Assembly: GCF_019710575.1 (NCBI RefSeq)
Contig: NZ_JAHWFK010000023.1
Location: forward strand, 62,001-126,000
Source of the DNA: Paractinoplanes polyasparticus
GTDB lineage: Bacteria; Actinomycetota; Actinomycetes; Mycobacteriales; Micromonosporaceae
DNA length: 64,000 nt
Direction of reading: 5' to 3'
Position numbers and translations under genes: made by a program. Positions 1 through 8,279 of the stretch are shown one piece after another; the stretch's first letter is position 1, and each line of letters opens with the position of its first letter. The notes below the pieces were generated by a model. The model did no database searches. It was not told the origin of the DNA and saw only the letters and a list, made by a program, of their open reading frames with translations.

Positions 1-468
1 CCCGGCGACCAGGTCGCCGACCGGGTCGAGCAGACGGTCACCGCGCTGCGCGACGCCGAGAAGGAGCTCGAGAAGATGCGCGCCCAGATGGTGCTGGGCG
101 GCGCGGGCGCTCTGGCGGCCCAGGCGAAGGATCTGCGCGGTGTGGCGTTCGTCGGCACCGAGGCTCCCGAGGGCGCGGCCGGCAACGACGTGCGTACCCT
201 GGCCCAGGAGATCCGCGGCAAGATCGACGCGGCTCGGCCCGCGGTGGTCGCGGTGGCGGCCCGCTCGAACGGCAAGGCGTCGCTGATCGTGGCGGTCAAC
301 GCGGCGGCCAAGGGGCGCGGGTTGTCCGCGGCCGATCTGGTCAAGGGCGCGCTGTCCGGCCGGGGTGGCGGCAACGCCGACCTCGCCCAGGGTGGCGGTG
401 TGCCGGCCGACCAGGTGCCGACGCTGCTGGCTGCCGTGGAAAAGGCGGTCGGGGACGCCGCCGGCTGA
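1..468 (+). CDS. alaS: Alanyl-tRNA synthetase, C-terminal part (5' end outside window)
   Basis: The last 155 codons of a gene that begins before the window. The frame is open from base 1 to the TGA at 466-468. It starts with a coiled-coil stretch (VEQTVTALRDAEKELEKM) and continues into a small globular Gly/Ala-rich domain with GRGGGNADLAQGGG near the end. This is the DHHA1/C-Ala tail of AlaRS, which helps dimerisation and tRNA-Ala recognition; the catalytic and editing domains would lie upstream. Downstream ruvX and mltG give the common actinobacterial order alaS-ruvX-mltG-aroE, which supports the call. Nothing looks broken; the truncation is only the window edge. Confidence 0.93.
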   Translation, partial: PGDQVADRVEQTVTALRDAEKELEKMRAQMVLGGAGALAAQAKDLRGVAFVGTEAPEGAAGNDVRTLAQEIRGKIDAARPAVVAVAARSNGKASLIVAVNAAAKGRGLSAADLVKGALSGRGGGNADLAQGGGVPADQVPTLLAAVEKAVGDAAG

Positions 469-537
469 GGAATGTGGCCGCCTTAAGTCCGCTTTAGGGG
501 CGGTGGTCGGGGCGGTTGAACAGGGGAGGGTGGCCGG

Positions 538-996
538 ATGAGCGCGCTGTCGCGGGGTAGGCGACTGGGCGTGGATGTCGGTAAGGTGCGCGTCGGGGTT
601 GCGATCAGTGACCCTGACGGGATCCTGGCCACCCCCCTGGTCACGGTGCCCCGTGACATGGGCGCGGCAGAGGATGCCGTGCCCGGCGACATAGCTGAGC
701 TCGTCCGCCTCGTGGGGGAACACGAGGTGGTGCAGATCGTGGTGGGGCTCCCGGTTCGCCTGAACGGGGCCGAGGGACCTGCCGCCATCGACATTCGTGC
801 GTACGCTGGGCGACTGGCGTCGGCGGTCGGCGAAGTGCCGATCGCTCTGGCGGACGAAAGGATGTCGACCGTGGTCGCGACCCGTAGGCTGGCCGAACGT
901 GGCGTCCGGGGCAAGCGCCAACGGGCGGTCGTCGACCAGGCGGCCGCGGTGGAGATCCTGCAGAGCTGGCTGGACGCGCAGCGGAGGCAGAGATGA
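538..996 (+). CDS. ruvX: Putative pre-16S rRNA nuclease / Holliday-junction resolvase-like protein (YqgF/RuvX)
   Basis: 152 residues, normal for the family. The RNase H-like fold signature is present: LGVDVGKVRVGVAISD (about 10-25), GLPVRLNG (70-77), DERMST (106-111) and DQAAAVEILQ (133-142), which carry the acidic metal-binding residues. In E. coli YqgF processes the 5' end of 16S rRNA; a Holliday-junction role has also been proposed. The ATG at 538 follows a GGGGAGGG ribosome-binding site. The gene ends in an ATGA overlap with mltG, so the two are probably translationally coupled. Confidence 0.93.
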   Translation: MSALSRGRRLGVDVGKVRVGVAISDPDGILATPLVTVPRDMGAAEDAVPGDIAELVRLVGEHEVVQIVVGLPVRLNGAEGPAAIDIRAYAGRLASAVGEVPIALADERMSTVVATRRLAERGVRGKRQRAVVDQAAAVEILQSWLDAQRRQR

Positions 997-2189
997 TCGA
1001 CGAGCTGGACCTGGCGTTCGACGAGCATGCCGAAAAGGGCAAGCCTCGTCACCGGCGGGGCGCCCGTGGTGCCAAGAAGAGCGCGGGTAAGTCCGGTATC
1101 GCCTTTGTTATGGCTTTTGTGCTGCTGGCTGCGCTCGGTGGCGGGGTCTATTTCGGCTACAACAAGGTCAAGGGTTTCTTCACGGCGGCCGACTACGACG
1201 GCGCCGGCGGCGAGGCCATCCAGGTCACGATCGAGAAGAACGCGACCCTGACCGACATCGGCAACACGCTGGTCGAGTCCGACGTCGTCAAGAGCACCAA
1301 GGCCTTCGTCAACGCCGCGGACGAGAACCCCAAGGGCAAGAACATCCAGTCCGGCACGTACAACCTGAAGAAGCAGATGTCGGCCGAGAGCGCCGTGACG
1401 CTGTTGCTCGACCCCAAGACGCGCGTCACCCGTGGTGTCACGCTGCGTGAGGGTCTGACCATGATGCAGACATTCGACCTGCTCGCCAAGGCCACGAAGA
1501 TCCCGTACGACGACTTCGTCGAGGCCGCCAAGGACCCGGAAGAGCTGGGCGTGCCCGACTTCTGGTTCAACCGCCGCGACAACAAGCAGGCGAAGAAGAC
1601 GGTCGAAGGCTTCCTCTACCCGGACACGTACGAGTTCGACCCCAAGCTCGACGCCAAGGGCGTGCTCGAGGTGATGGTCGCCAAGTTCCTCGACACGACC
1701 ACGGAACTCGGCTTCGTCGACACGGTGCAGAAGAACCTCTCGGTCTCGCCGTTCGAGGCGCTGATCGTGGCGTCGCTGGCCCAGGCCGAGTCCGGCGCGG
1801 ACCCCGACACCCCGAAGATCGCCCGGGTTGCCTACAACCGCACGTACAAGCAGAAGCCGGCCATGCCGCTGCAGTTCGACGTCACCGCGAACTACTGGCT
1901 CCAGCTCAAGGGCAGCGCGGCCAAGCACTCCGGCCAGCTCTCCGCGGCCGAGCTGAACGACCCCAAGAACCCGTACAACTCGGTGAGCCAGGCCGGTCTG
2001 ACCCCCGGCCCGATCGACAACCCGGGCCGGAAAGCGCTGGAGGCCGCCATGAAGCCGGCCACCGGCCCCTGGCTGTTCTTCGTGGCCGTCGACAAGAAGG
2101 GCAACTCGGCCTTCGCCGTCACCGACGCCCAGCACGAGGCCAACATCGACAAGGCGTGCGCCAACGGCATCAAGCTGCAGTGCGACTAG
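993..2189 (+). CDS. mltG: Endolytic murein transglycosylase MltG (YceG-like)
   Basis: 398 residues. A charged cytoplasmic tail (1-34) is followed by one membrane segment (about 35-56) and an external YceG domain. Family landmarks are TLTDIGNTLVESDVV (85-99), EGFLYPDTYEF (205-215), VASLAQAESG with the expected catalytic glutamate near 266, and NPYNSVSQAGLTPGPI near 328. MltG cleaves nascent glycan strands and helps set their length, acting at the outer face of the membrane. The start overlaps ruvX by 4 nt (ATGA). The TAG stop is the first three bases of a 62-nt palindrome (2187-2248), discussed separately. Confidence 0.93.
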   Translation: MIDELDLAFDEHAEKGKPRHRRGARGAKKSAGKSGIAFVMAFVLLAALGGGVYFGYNKVKGFFTAADYDGAGGEAIQVTIEKNATLTDIGNTLVESDVVKSTKAFVNAADENPKGKNIQSGTYNLKKQMSAESAVTLLLDPKTRVTRGVTLREGLTMMQTFDLLAKATKIPYDDFVEAAKDPEELGVPDFWFNRRDNKQAKKTVEGFLYPDTYEFDPKLDAKGVLEVMVAKFLDTTTELGFVDTVQKNLSVSPFEALIVASLAQAESGADPDTPKIARVAYNRTYKQKPAMPLQFDVTANYWLQLKGSAAKHSGQLSAAELNDPKNPYNSVSQAGLTPGPIDNPGRKALEAAMKPATGPWLFFVAVDKKGNSAFAVTDAQHEANIDKACANGIKLQCD

Positions 2190-2248
2190 CGTCTGGTTCA
2201 TAACCGAGGCCACGCCGCAGCCCCGCCTCAGTTGTGAACCAGGCGCTA
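2187..2248 (+). repeat. 62-nt palindromic element, copy A (starts at the mltG stop codon)
   Basis: Long inverted repeat with about 24-nt arms at 2187-2210 and 2225-2248 and a 14-nt loop; a few arm positions are mismatched or wobble. It begins with the mltG TAG stop and ends in CTA. It could act as an mltG transcription terminator, though no T-run follows. It aligns over its whole length with the reverse complement of 60590-60650, including the loop GCCG[CT]AGCCCCGCC. Several arm differences between the copies change both sides, keeping the pairing. It is therefore likely one member of a dispersed repeat family. Confidence 0.75.
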
Positions 2249-2252
2249 ACCT
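2247..2252 (+). promoter_or_regulatory. Candidate -10 box of aroE (leaderless layout)
   Basis: TAACCT, then 7 nt, then the GTG of aroE at 2260. A TANNNT box 6-8 nt before a start codon puts transcription start at or next to the start codon. There is no Shine-Dalgarno sequence. It overlaps the last two bases of the palindrome. Confidence 0.5.
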
Positions 2253-2259
2253 GGTCGGC

Positions 2260-3099
2260 GTGATTCCGACCCGCCGGGCTGCCGTGTGCGGCCAGCCGAT
2301 CGCCCACTCGCTGTCGCCGGTGATCCACAACGCCGGCTTCGCCGCGGTGGGCCTGTCGGGCTGGTCGTACTCCGCCTTCGAGTGCGGTGAGGCGGATCTG
2401 GCCGCGCTGGTCGGCGGCCTCGGCCCGGAATGGGCCGGCCTGTCGCTGACCATGCCGCTCAAGGAAGAGGCCCTGCGCCTGGCCGCGGCGGCGACGCCGG
2501 TCGCGGTCGCGATCGGTGCGGCCAACACTCTCGTACGGCGGCAGGACGGCACCTGGCTGGCCGACAACACCGACGTGGCCGGCATGGTGCGCGTGCTGCA
2601 GGGCGCCGGCCTCAAGCCTGCCCCTTCGGTGACCGTGCTCGGCGGCGGCGGCACAGCCCGGGCCGCACTGGCGGCGGCCGCCCAGCTCGGCGCCTCAGCC
2701 GTGTCGGTGGTGACCCGTCGTCCGGCCGCCTACGAAGAGCTGGCCCCGGCCGCGGCCGCCCTGAACATCACCATGATCGCCGTTTCGTGGGATCGCGCCC
2801 CCGACACGTTCGAGGCCGACGCGGTCATCTCCACGGTCCCCAAGGGCGCGGCCGACCACCTGGCCTGCGAAGTGGCCTGGCGCGACGGCACGGTGCTGTT
2901 CGACGCCATCTACGACCCCTGGCCGACGCCCCTGGCCGCTTCGGCCCAGGCTCACGGCGTACCCGTGCTGTCCGGTCTCGACCTTCTGCTGGCCCAGGCC
3001 TTGAGCCAATTCGAGCAGTTCACCGGCGTCAGCCGGGCCCCGGAAGAAGCGATGCGCACCGCGCTCCTCCAGGCCGCCGCCGCCCGATCCTGTGGATAA
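2260..3099 (+). CDS. aroE: Shikimate dehydrogenase
   Basis: 279 residues. AroE reduces 3-dehydroshikimate to shikimate with NADPH, step four of the shikimate pathway. Visible motifs are HSLSPVIHN (16-24), MPLKEE with the catalytic Lys near 68, NTLVRR, DNTD with the catalytic Asp near 105, and the dinucleotide loop GGGGTARAAL (128-137). The GTG at 2260 is chosen because the homologous N-terminus (RRAAVCGQPIAHS) begins at once and a leaderless-type -10 box sits 7 nt upstream. The stop lies inside TGTGGATAA (3091-3099), a DnaA-box-like 9-mer. aroC and aroK follow. Confidence 0.95.
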   Translation: MIPTRRAAVCGQPIAHSLSPVIHNAGFAAVGLSGWSYSAFECGEADLAALVGGLGPEWAGLSLTMPLKEEALRLAAAATPVAVAIGAANTLVRRQDGTWLADNTDVAGMVRVLQGAGLKPAPSVTVLGGGGTARAALAAAAQLGASAVSVVTRRPAAYEELAPAAAALNITMIAVSWDRAPDTFEADAVISTVPKGAADHLACEVAWRDGTVLFDAIYDPWPTPLAASAQAHGVPVLSGLDLLLAQALSQFEQFTGVSRAPEEAMRTALLQAAAARSCG

Positions 3100-3246
3100 C
3101 TCATTCCCGCGCCTTGACAAGGCGGTAACGTCCTTCCTCTTCCCCTGAGGCGGGTGGGGGCTGGGGATGGACGCCCGCGCGCGAGGCTCAAAATTCCGGA
3201 AGGCGGGACGGCGGCAGGGCAGCGGCGGCGGCCACCGGCGACGTGC

Positions 3247-3252
3247 CAGACT
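3247..3252 (+). promoter_or_regulatory. Candidate -10 box of aroC (leaderless layout)
   Basis: CAGACT followed by 7 nt and the GTG of aroC at 3260. It is weaker than TANNNT because the first base is C. No Shine-Dalgarno sequence is visible. The 3100-3246 gap also holds a short inverted repeat, CGCCTTGACAAGGCG, just after aroE. Confidence 0.4.
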
Positions 3253-3259
3253 GTGACCC

Positions 3260-4438
3260 GTGTTGCGCTGGCTGACCGCAGGTGAATCGCACGGCCCCGC
3301 CCTCGTCGCGCTGCTCGAGGGGGTGCCCGCCGGTGTCGAGGTGACGACCACCGAGATCGGGCGGGACCTCGCGCGCCGCCGTCTCGGTTACGGCCGCGGC
3401 GCCCGCATGAAGTTCGAGCAGGACGTCGTCGAGGTGATCGGCGGCATCCGGCACGGGCTGACGCTGGGCAGCCCCGTCGCGATCCGGGTGGCCAACTCCG
3501 AGTGGCCCAAGTGGGAAACGGTGATGGCGGCCGACCCGGTCCTGGCCGAAGAGCTGGCCGCGCAGGCCCGCAACGCGCCGCTGACCCGCCCGCGCCCCGG
3601 CCACGCCGACCTGGCCGGCATGCAGAAGTACGGGCACACCGACGCCCGCCCGATCCTCGAACGCGCCAGCGCCCGCGAGACGGCCGCCCGCGTCGCCGTC
3701 GGGGTGGTCGCCAAAAACCTGATCAAGCAGGCGCTCGGCATCGAGGTCGTCTCGCACGTCATCGAGCTGGGCTCGGTCGCGGCCAAGACCGGTCTGATCC
3801 CCACGCCCGAAGACGCCGAGCGCATCGACGCCGACCCGCTGCGCTGCCTCGACCCCGAGGCCAGTGCCCGCATGGTCGCCGAGGTCGACGCGGCCAAGAG
3901 CGACGCCGACACGCTGGGCGGCATCGTCGAGGTGCTGGCTTACGGCGTACCCCCGGGCCTGGGTTCGCACGTGCAGTGGGACCGCAAGCTCGACGCGCGA
4001 CTGGCCGCGGCCCTCATGTCGATCCAGTCGGTCAAGGGCGTCGAGATCGGCGACGGTTTCACCCAGGCCCGTTCGCGCGGCTCGGTGGCCCACGACGAGA
4101 TCGTCCCCACCGCCGACGGCGTGAAGCGGGTCACCGACCGGGCCGGCGGCCTGGAAGGCGGCATCACCAACGGCGAGCCGCTGCGGGTGCGCGCCGCGCT
4201 CAAGCCGATCTCGTCGCTCAACCGCGCTCTGCAGACGATCGACGTGACGACGGGCGAACCGACGACGGCGATCAACCAGCGCTCCGACGTGGTAGCCGTG
4301 CCGGCCGGGGCCATCGTCGCCGAGGCCATGGTCGCGCTCGTGCTGGCCGAGGCCGCGGTCGAGAAGTTCGGCGGCGACTCGGTGACCGAGATCCGCCGCA
4401 ACCTGGCCGGCTACCTCGACAACCTGGTCATCCGCTGA
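3260..4438 (+). CDS. aroC: Chorismate synthase
   Basis: 392 residues, typical for actinobacteria. It converts EPSP to chorismate using reduced FMN as cofactor. The N-terminus LRWLTAGESHGPAL carries the GESHGP signature. RRLGYGRGARMKFEQD and the ERASARETAARVAVG segment (FMN/phosphate site) follow, and the C-terminal region contains TAINQRSDVVAVPA. The GTG start at 3260 gives the canonical beginning. The TGA stop overlaps the aroK ATG by one base (TGATG), so the pair is coupled. FMN links it biochemically to the rib cluster at 41.5-45 kb. Confidence 0.96.
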   Translation: MLRWLTAGESHGPALVALLEGVPAGVEVTTTEIGRDLARRRLGYGRGARMKFEQDVVEVIGGIRHGLTLGSPVAIRVANSEWPKWETVMAADPVLAEELAAQARNAPLTRPRPGHADLAGMQKYGHTDARPILERASARETAARVAVGVVAKNLIKQALGIEVVSHVIELGSVAAKTGLIPTPEDAERIDADPLRCLDPEASARMVAEVDAAKSDADTLGGIVEVLAYGVPPGLGSHVQWDRKLDARLAAALMSIQSVKGVEIGDGFTQARSRGSVAHDEIVPTADGVKRVTDRAGGLEGGITNGEPLRVRAALKPISSLNRALQTIDVTTGEPTTAINQRSDVVAVPAGAIVAEAMVALVLAEAAVEKFGGDSVTEIRRNLAGYLDNLVIR

Positions 4439-4962
4439 TGGCGCCGCGGGCCGTGTTCGTGGGCGCCCCCGGCGCCGGCAAGTCGACCATCGGCGCCGCG
4501 GTCGCCGAACTGCTGGGCGTGCCGTTCGCCGACGCCGACACCGTCATCGAGCAGTGGGCCGGCAAGCCCATCCCCGAGATCTTCATCGACGACGGCGAGG
4601 ACGCGTTCCGTGCCCTGGAACGCGAGACGATCGCGGCCGGGCTCGAGGAGTTCGACGGGGTGCTGGCCCTGGGCGGCGGCGCGATCCTGCACGAGGGCAC
4701 CCGCGAGTTGCTGAAGAAGCACACCGTGGTCTACCTCTCGGTCGACCTGAGCGACGCCGTCAAGCGCGTCGGCCTCGGCGCCGGCCGCCCCCTGCTGGCC
4801 ATCAACCCCCGGGCCACCCTGAAATACCTGCTCGACCAGCGACGCCCGCTCTACGCCGAGGTCGCCACCCACACGGTCAGGACCGACGGCCGCGATCCCG
4901 CCGAAATCGCGACGGAGGTCGCCGCCCTGCTCACGACCACTGACGACGCAGCCGGACAGTAG
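4438..4962 (+). CDS. aroK: Shikimate kinase
   Basis: 174 residues. It phosphorylates shikimate at the 3-hydroxyl with ATP. The P-loop is GAPGAGKST (about 9-17), DADTVIE carries the metal/shikimate Asp, FRALERE the shikimate-contacting Arg, GGGAIL the substrate loop, and GAGRPLL the lid. The ATG at 4438 overlaps the aroC stop. In actinobacteria aroK is normally followed directly by aroB; here aroB lies 6.5 kb away. The last 32 nt are also coding on the opposite strand for the end of the NACHT protein, a convergent overlap that may mark one edge of the inserted block. Confidence 0.95.
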   Translation: MAPRAVFVGAPGAGKSTIGAAVAELLGVPFADADTVIEQWAGKPIPEIFIDDGEDAFRALERETIAAGLEEFDGVLALGGGAILHEGTRELLKKHTVVYLSVDLSDAVKRVGLGAGRPLLAINPRATLKYLLDQRRPLYAEVATHTVRTDGRDPAEIATEVAALLTTTDDAAGQ

Positions 4963-7900
4963 GCGGCAGGCCTCGTCGGCCGACGACTTTGCTGCGCTGG
5001 GAGACGTCAATGGTGAGCAGTCCTCCTTTCCAGCTTCGGAATGGAGCGAGGTCGACGGAGTTCTGGACGTCCCAGATCTCGATCTGCTCGATCTGCGCCA
5101 ACCGGGCGAGCGGTCCGAGGTCCACCGGCGCAGCCGGGGCGAGGACAATCTGGGTGAGTCGAGGCGTCGCTTCGAGCGTTCCCAAACGCCGGCTGGCCCC
5201 AGGAAACGCAATCAGCCTGGTCAGCGAGGGCAGTTCCTTGATCGCGGCAAGGTCCCAGTCGTCGGTCACTCCGCCGAGCTCGAGCTCTTCCAGGCGAGGG
5301 AAAAGGGACTTCAGGGGACTCAAGCCGTTGGCGTCCAGTACGGCCAGTCGCAATCCGAGTCGTCGCAGTTCACTCGGTGGTCCGAGCGACGTGCTGTGTT
5401 CTCCATCGAGGAAGAGATATTCGAGAAACTGCATGCTGGTCAGCGCCGAGACGTCGGTCACTTCCGGATGTAGCCGCACATCCAGGCGCCGCAGCTGTGA
5501 CATGTCAGCGATGATCTTGATGTCATGCATGCGGACCGAGGAGTTCCAAATGATGCCCAACTCTTTGAGGCTTCGCATGCCGACCATCGCACGCAGATCG
5601 CCGGCATCCACGCGGCTGGCTCCCACTACCACCCTTTCGAGTGCCGGGTATCGGTGTAGGTCGCGGAGGTTCTGACATTTGTCGCCGTACAGGTGAATCC
5701 CTTTGAGCGCGGGCGCGTCCGACAGCTCCGCGACGTCAACCGAGCGATCGAAGTTGGCCCGGATGCTGCGCAAATTGCTCAGGTGGCGGGTAGCGCCCAG
5801 GAGGCCGGGTTCGCGCACGAAAACCTCGCCGCCGACCAAGGGTGCGTTCGCCAAGACACGCTGCGCATACTCCTCGGGGTCGAAGGTCCGCCAGCAGTCG
5901 GCGAGTTCCTGTTGCACCCGGAAGCGTGAGTCATGGGCGTACATGGCAAGAATGTCGAGCGCACGAGGGCCGTTAACCAACGAAACAGTCTGGATCAAAG
6001 CCACGGCTCGGCTGTCAGACAATCCGTCGAGCGATCGAGGCAGCCGGTCCAGAATCGGCTCGCCGACGATGTAGAGCGATCGCGACTCCACCGGTCGGCG
6101 GGGCGGTAGAAGGCGGTCGAGGTGCCGGTGAATGTCGTCGATCAGCGTCGGTGGATCGAGCGATGGCATCGTCTCCAGGCAAGCGGTGGCCAGCAAGACC
6201 AACGTACGGTGGTGGCGAGGCTCCCGGTCGGCACGGGCGAGCAGGCCTTCGATCAGCTCGCGTCGCATGCGGCTGTTGCCGTGACCGGCCGCCATCACGA
6301 TGATCTCGCGCCAGGTGTCCAGGTGGGCCTGTCCGGCCAGCATGCCGCCCATGTCCTGCTCAGCTGCCTCCCGTGCGGCCAGATACTCCTGAAAAGTCCG
6401 GTGGACAAAATCGATCCGTCCCACCGCAGGTTCGCGTAGCATTCCGCTCCGCTCAACAAGGTGGGTCAGCACGGTTCGGGAATCAGCCGACACTCGCGGC
6501 ATGCCGGCCAGTCGACGGCCGAGGTATTCGATCGCCTCGGCCCAGGTCAGCTCCGACCGCCCGTTCAACGAGATCCGCCAGGCCAAGTCCTGGAGCAGCT
6601 GAAGGCGCTCGCGCACGGACATCCCGGGAAGGACCGAGTGCACACCGCGCTCAGTGTCGCGCCGGTGCAGCAACATGTCGACGGCGGCCTGATAGATGCC
6701 CATGCGGTCGGGCGGCAGATTGGCCTCTCGGTCGAGGTTGAGCGCGCACAGCATGGCGGCCATCAACGGGTTGCCCGCCATCCGATAGAGATGTCGGCTC
6801 GCCGTCAGCTGAGTCAGAAGCGATTGTTCGTAGTGAGGCAATCTCTGGGGCAGGCAGGGCAGCGACGCCGAGGAGAGCGCCGCCCGATGCCACTGTTCGA
6901 TCAGCGCCCGGACGTCGGCCGGAGTCAGCCGTTCGAGCGTGAGCGACTCGAAGCCCTCGGCAGCAAGCCACCGTACCGGGGCGGCAGGCGGCCGCGAGGT
7001 GACCACAGCGAGCGATTGAGGATACGCGTCGAGCAGTTCCCGCAGCCAAGTTCGGACTTTCGATCGCCGCTCCGCGGGCAGTTCGTCGACGCCGTCGACC
7101 AGCAGCAGCGCTCGTCCCTCTTCTAGCTGACGGTGCACCCATCCGGCCGGCATCGTCGCGGCGATGGGGTCGGCGATTCCGGTCAGGAACTGCTCCGGCG
7201 CCGGCAGCGTCTCGGGCCAGCTTCGCAATTTCACCAGGAAGGGCACCCGGCCGTTCCAATCGGCGAGCGGACCGGTGAACCGTTGGTTGGCTGCGGTCAC
7301 GGCCAGCCAGCGCAGCAATGTGGACTTGCCGGCCCCGGCCTCGCCCCGAATCAGCGTGCGGGTGCGCGTGGCGAGCGCCCGTTCCACCCGCTCCCCGCCG
7401 GCGCTGTCGGGCCGCGCGTGCCGAAGCAGAGTCGGCTCCCATGCAGGCGGCGGTTCCGTCACCCCCGCGCCGTCGTCGCTGACGGCCAGGCTGATGTAGG
7501 CGACGCTGAGTGTGGTCCGGGGGCGGAACTGCGTCTCGACGCCGACAAGTTCGAGCGCGTTCAACTTGTTCGTGAGCACCTCGGCGTACCGCGGCCGGAA
7601 CTCGGTCGGTGAGAGGCCACCCACAGTGAGATGCCGCAGGGCCTCGGACATGATGCCGGTGATCTCGGTGAGCCGGCCCAGCATTTCCACCGCCGCCCGA
7701 TTGCCGAACGGCGATGTGCGTACGACGAATTGAGTGAAACACCGGCAGCAGTCGTCGAGCGCCAGGTCGTAGAGGCGTTCCGCTCCGGCCGACAGCCCGG
7801 CCGGCGGCATGTCCGCTCGCAGAAGAGCGGCGAGACGTGCGGGGTCGAGGTCGGCCGCGAAGAGTGAGTCGTCGGAAAGGTCGGCCCGCCGGAAGGTGTC

Positions 7901-8179
7901 AGCGACGGCTTCGAGGGCGGCGACTGCCTCGTACTGGGGCAGGGCAGCGAATCGGGTGGCTGTCAGCGGTGCGAGTCGTTCGGCCACCTCGTCGACAACG
8001 GCCTCGATCTGTCGTTCGCCCCGGCGGCGGGTGAACTCGTCGGTGGCCTTCTGCTTGAGCAGGTCGCTGAGAGGCAGCGTGCGTTCCCGGGCTTCCCGCC
8101 GGCCGCCCAGCCATCTGGTGAACAGCGGCGTCACCACCGCGCGGCCGACATTGACCAGTGCTGTCTCGATTCCGGTCAA
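4931..8179 (-). CDS. NACHT-domain NTPase with C-terminal leucine-rich repeats (bacterial NLR-like)
   Basis: About 1082 residues from a TTG at 8179, which gives MTGIETAL, a beginning I recall from actinobacterial NACHT proteins. In-frame GTGs at 8188 and 8194 are alternatives. An N-terminal helical domain (about 1-240) precedes a NACHT module: Walker A GEAGAGKST near 279-287, Walker B LLLVDGVDE near 358-366, sensor VVTSRP near 393, then a helical/winged region with RIDFVHRTFQEYLAARE near 630. The last 260 residues are LRR-like (LKELGIIWN, LRRLDVRLH, LEELELGGV). By analogy with NLRs and phage-defence bNACHT proteins, I infer a sensor-activated oligomerising NTPase, possibly anti-phage; that role is not shown here. 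The LRR half looks less GC-rich than neighbours. The end overlaps aroK by 32 nt, convergently. Confidence 0.88.
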   Translation of the reverse strand: MTGIETALVNVGRAVVTPLFTRWLGGRREARERTLPLSDLLKQKATDEFTRRRGERQIEAVVDEVAERLAPLTATRFAALPQYEAVAALEAVADTFRRADLSDDSLFAADLDPARLAALLRADMPPAGLSAGAERLYDLALDDCCRCFTQFVVRTSPFGNRAAVEMLGRLTEITGIMSEALRHLTVGGLSPTEFRPRYAEVLTNKLNALELVGVETQFRPRTTLSVAYISLAVSDDGAGVTEPPPAWEPTLLRHARPDSAGGERVERALATRTRTLIRGEAGAGKSTLLRWLAVTAANQRFTGPLADWNGRVPFLVKLRSWPETLPAPEQFLTGIADPIAATMPAGWVHRQLEEGRALLLVDGVDELPAERRSKVRTWLRELLDAYPQSLAVVTSRPPAAPVRWLAAEGFESLTLERLTPADVRALIEQWHRAALSSASLPCLPQRLPHYEQSLLTQLTASRHLYRMAGNPLMAAMLCALNLDREANLPPDRMGIYQAAVDMLLHRRDTERGVHSVLPGMSVRERLQLLQDLAWRISLNGRSELTWAEAIEYLGRRLAGMPRVSADSRTVLTHLVERSGMLREPAVGRIDFVHRTFQEYLAAREAAEQDMGGMLAGQAHLDTWREIIVMAAGHGNSRMRRELIEGLLARADREPRHHRTLVLLATACLETMPSLDPPTLIDDIHRHLDRLLPPRRPVESRSLYIVGEPILDRLPRSLDGLSDSRAVALIQTVSLVNGPRALDILAMYAHDSRFRVQQELADCWRTFDPEEYAQRVLANAPLVGGEVFVREPGLLGATRHLSNLRSIRANFDRSVDVAELSDAPALKGIHLYGDKCQNLRDLHRYPALERVVVGASRVDAGDLRAMVGMRSLKELGIIWNSSVRMHDIKIIADMSQLRRLDVRLHPEVTDVSALTSMQFLEYLFLDGEHSTSLGPPSELRRLGLRLAVLDANGLSPLKSLFPRLEELELGGVTDDWDLAAIKELPSLTRLIAFPGASRRLGTLEATPRLTQIVLAPAAPVDLGPLARLAQIEQIEIWDVQNSVDLAPFRSWKGGLLTIDVSQRSKVVGRRGLPPTVRLRRQWS

Positions 8180-8198
8180 TGGAACCACCCCCACGGTG

Positions 8199-8204
8199 AC
8201 CTTA
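8199..8204 (-). promoter_or_regulatory. Candidate -10 box of the NACHT-LRR gene
   Basis: TAAGGT on the minus strand. A transcript from it would begin near 8192. That is too late for the GTG at 8194 and favours the GTG at 8188 or the TTG at 8179, the latter preceded by a GGGGGTGG ribosome-binding-like run. Judged by eye. Confidence 0.4.
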
Positions 8205-8279
8205 GGACACCACAGGTGGGGTGGACGAGACGGCGCTGACGCGGCTCGGCGGGGCAAGACTGGGCGCATGACATGAGCG

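Noticed and set aside
483..2654. Minus-strand open frame of more than 700 codons
   Set aside because: Antisense to ruvX, mltG and aroE, all with clear family motifs; its residues show no domain.
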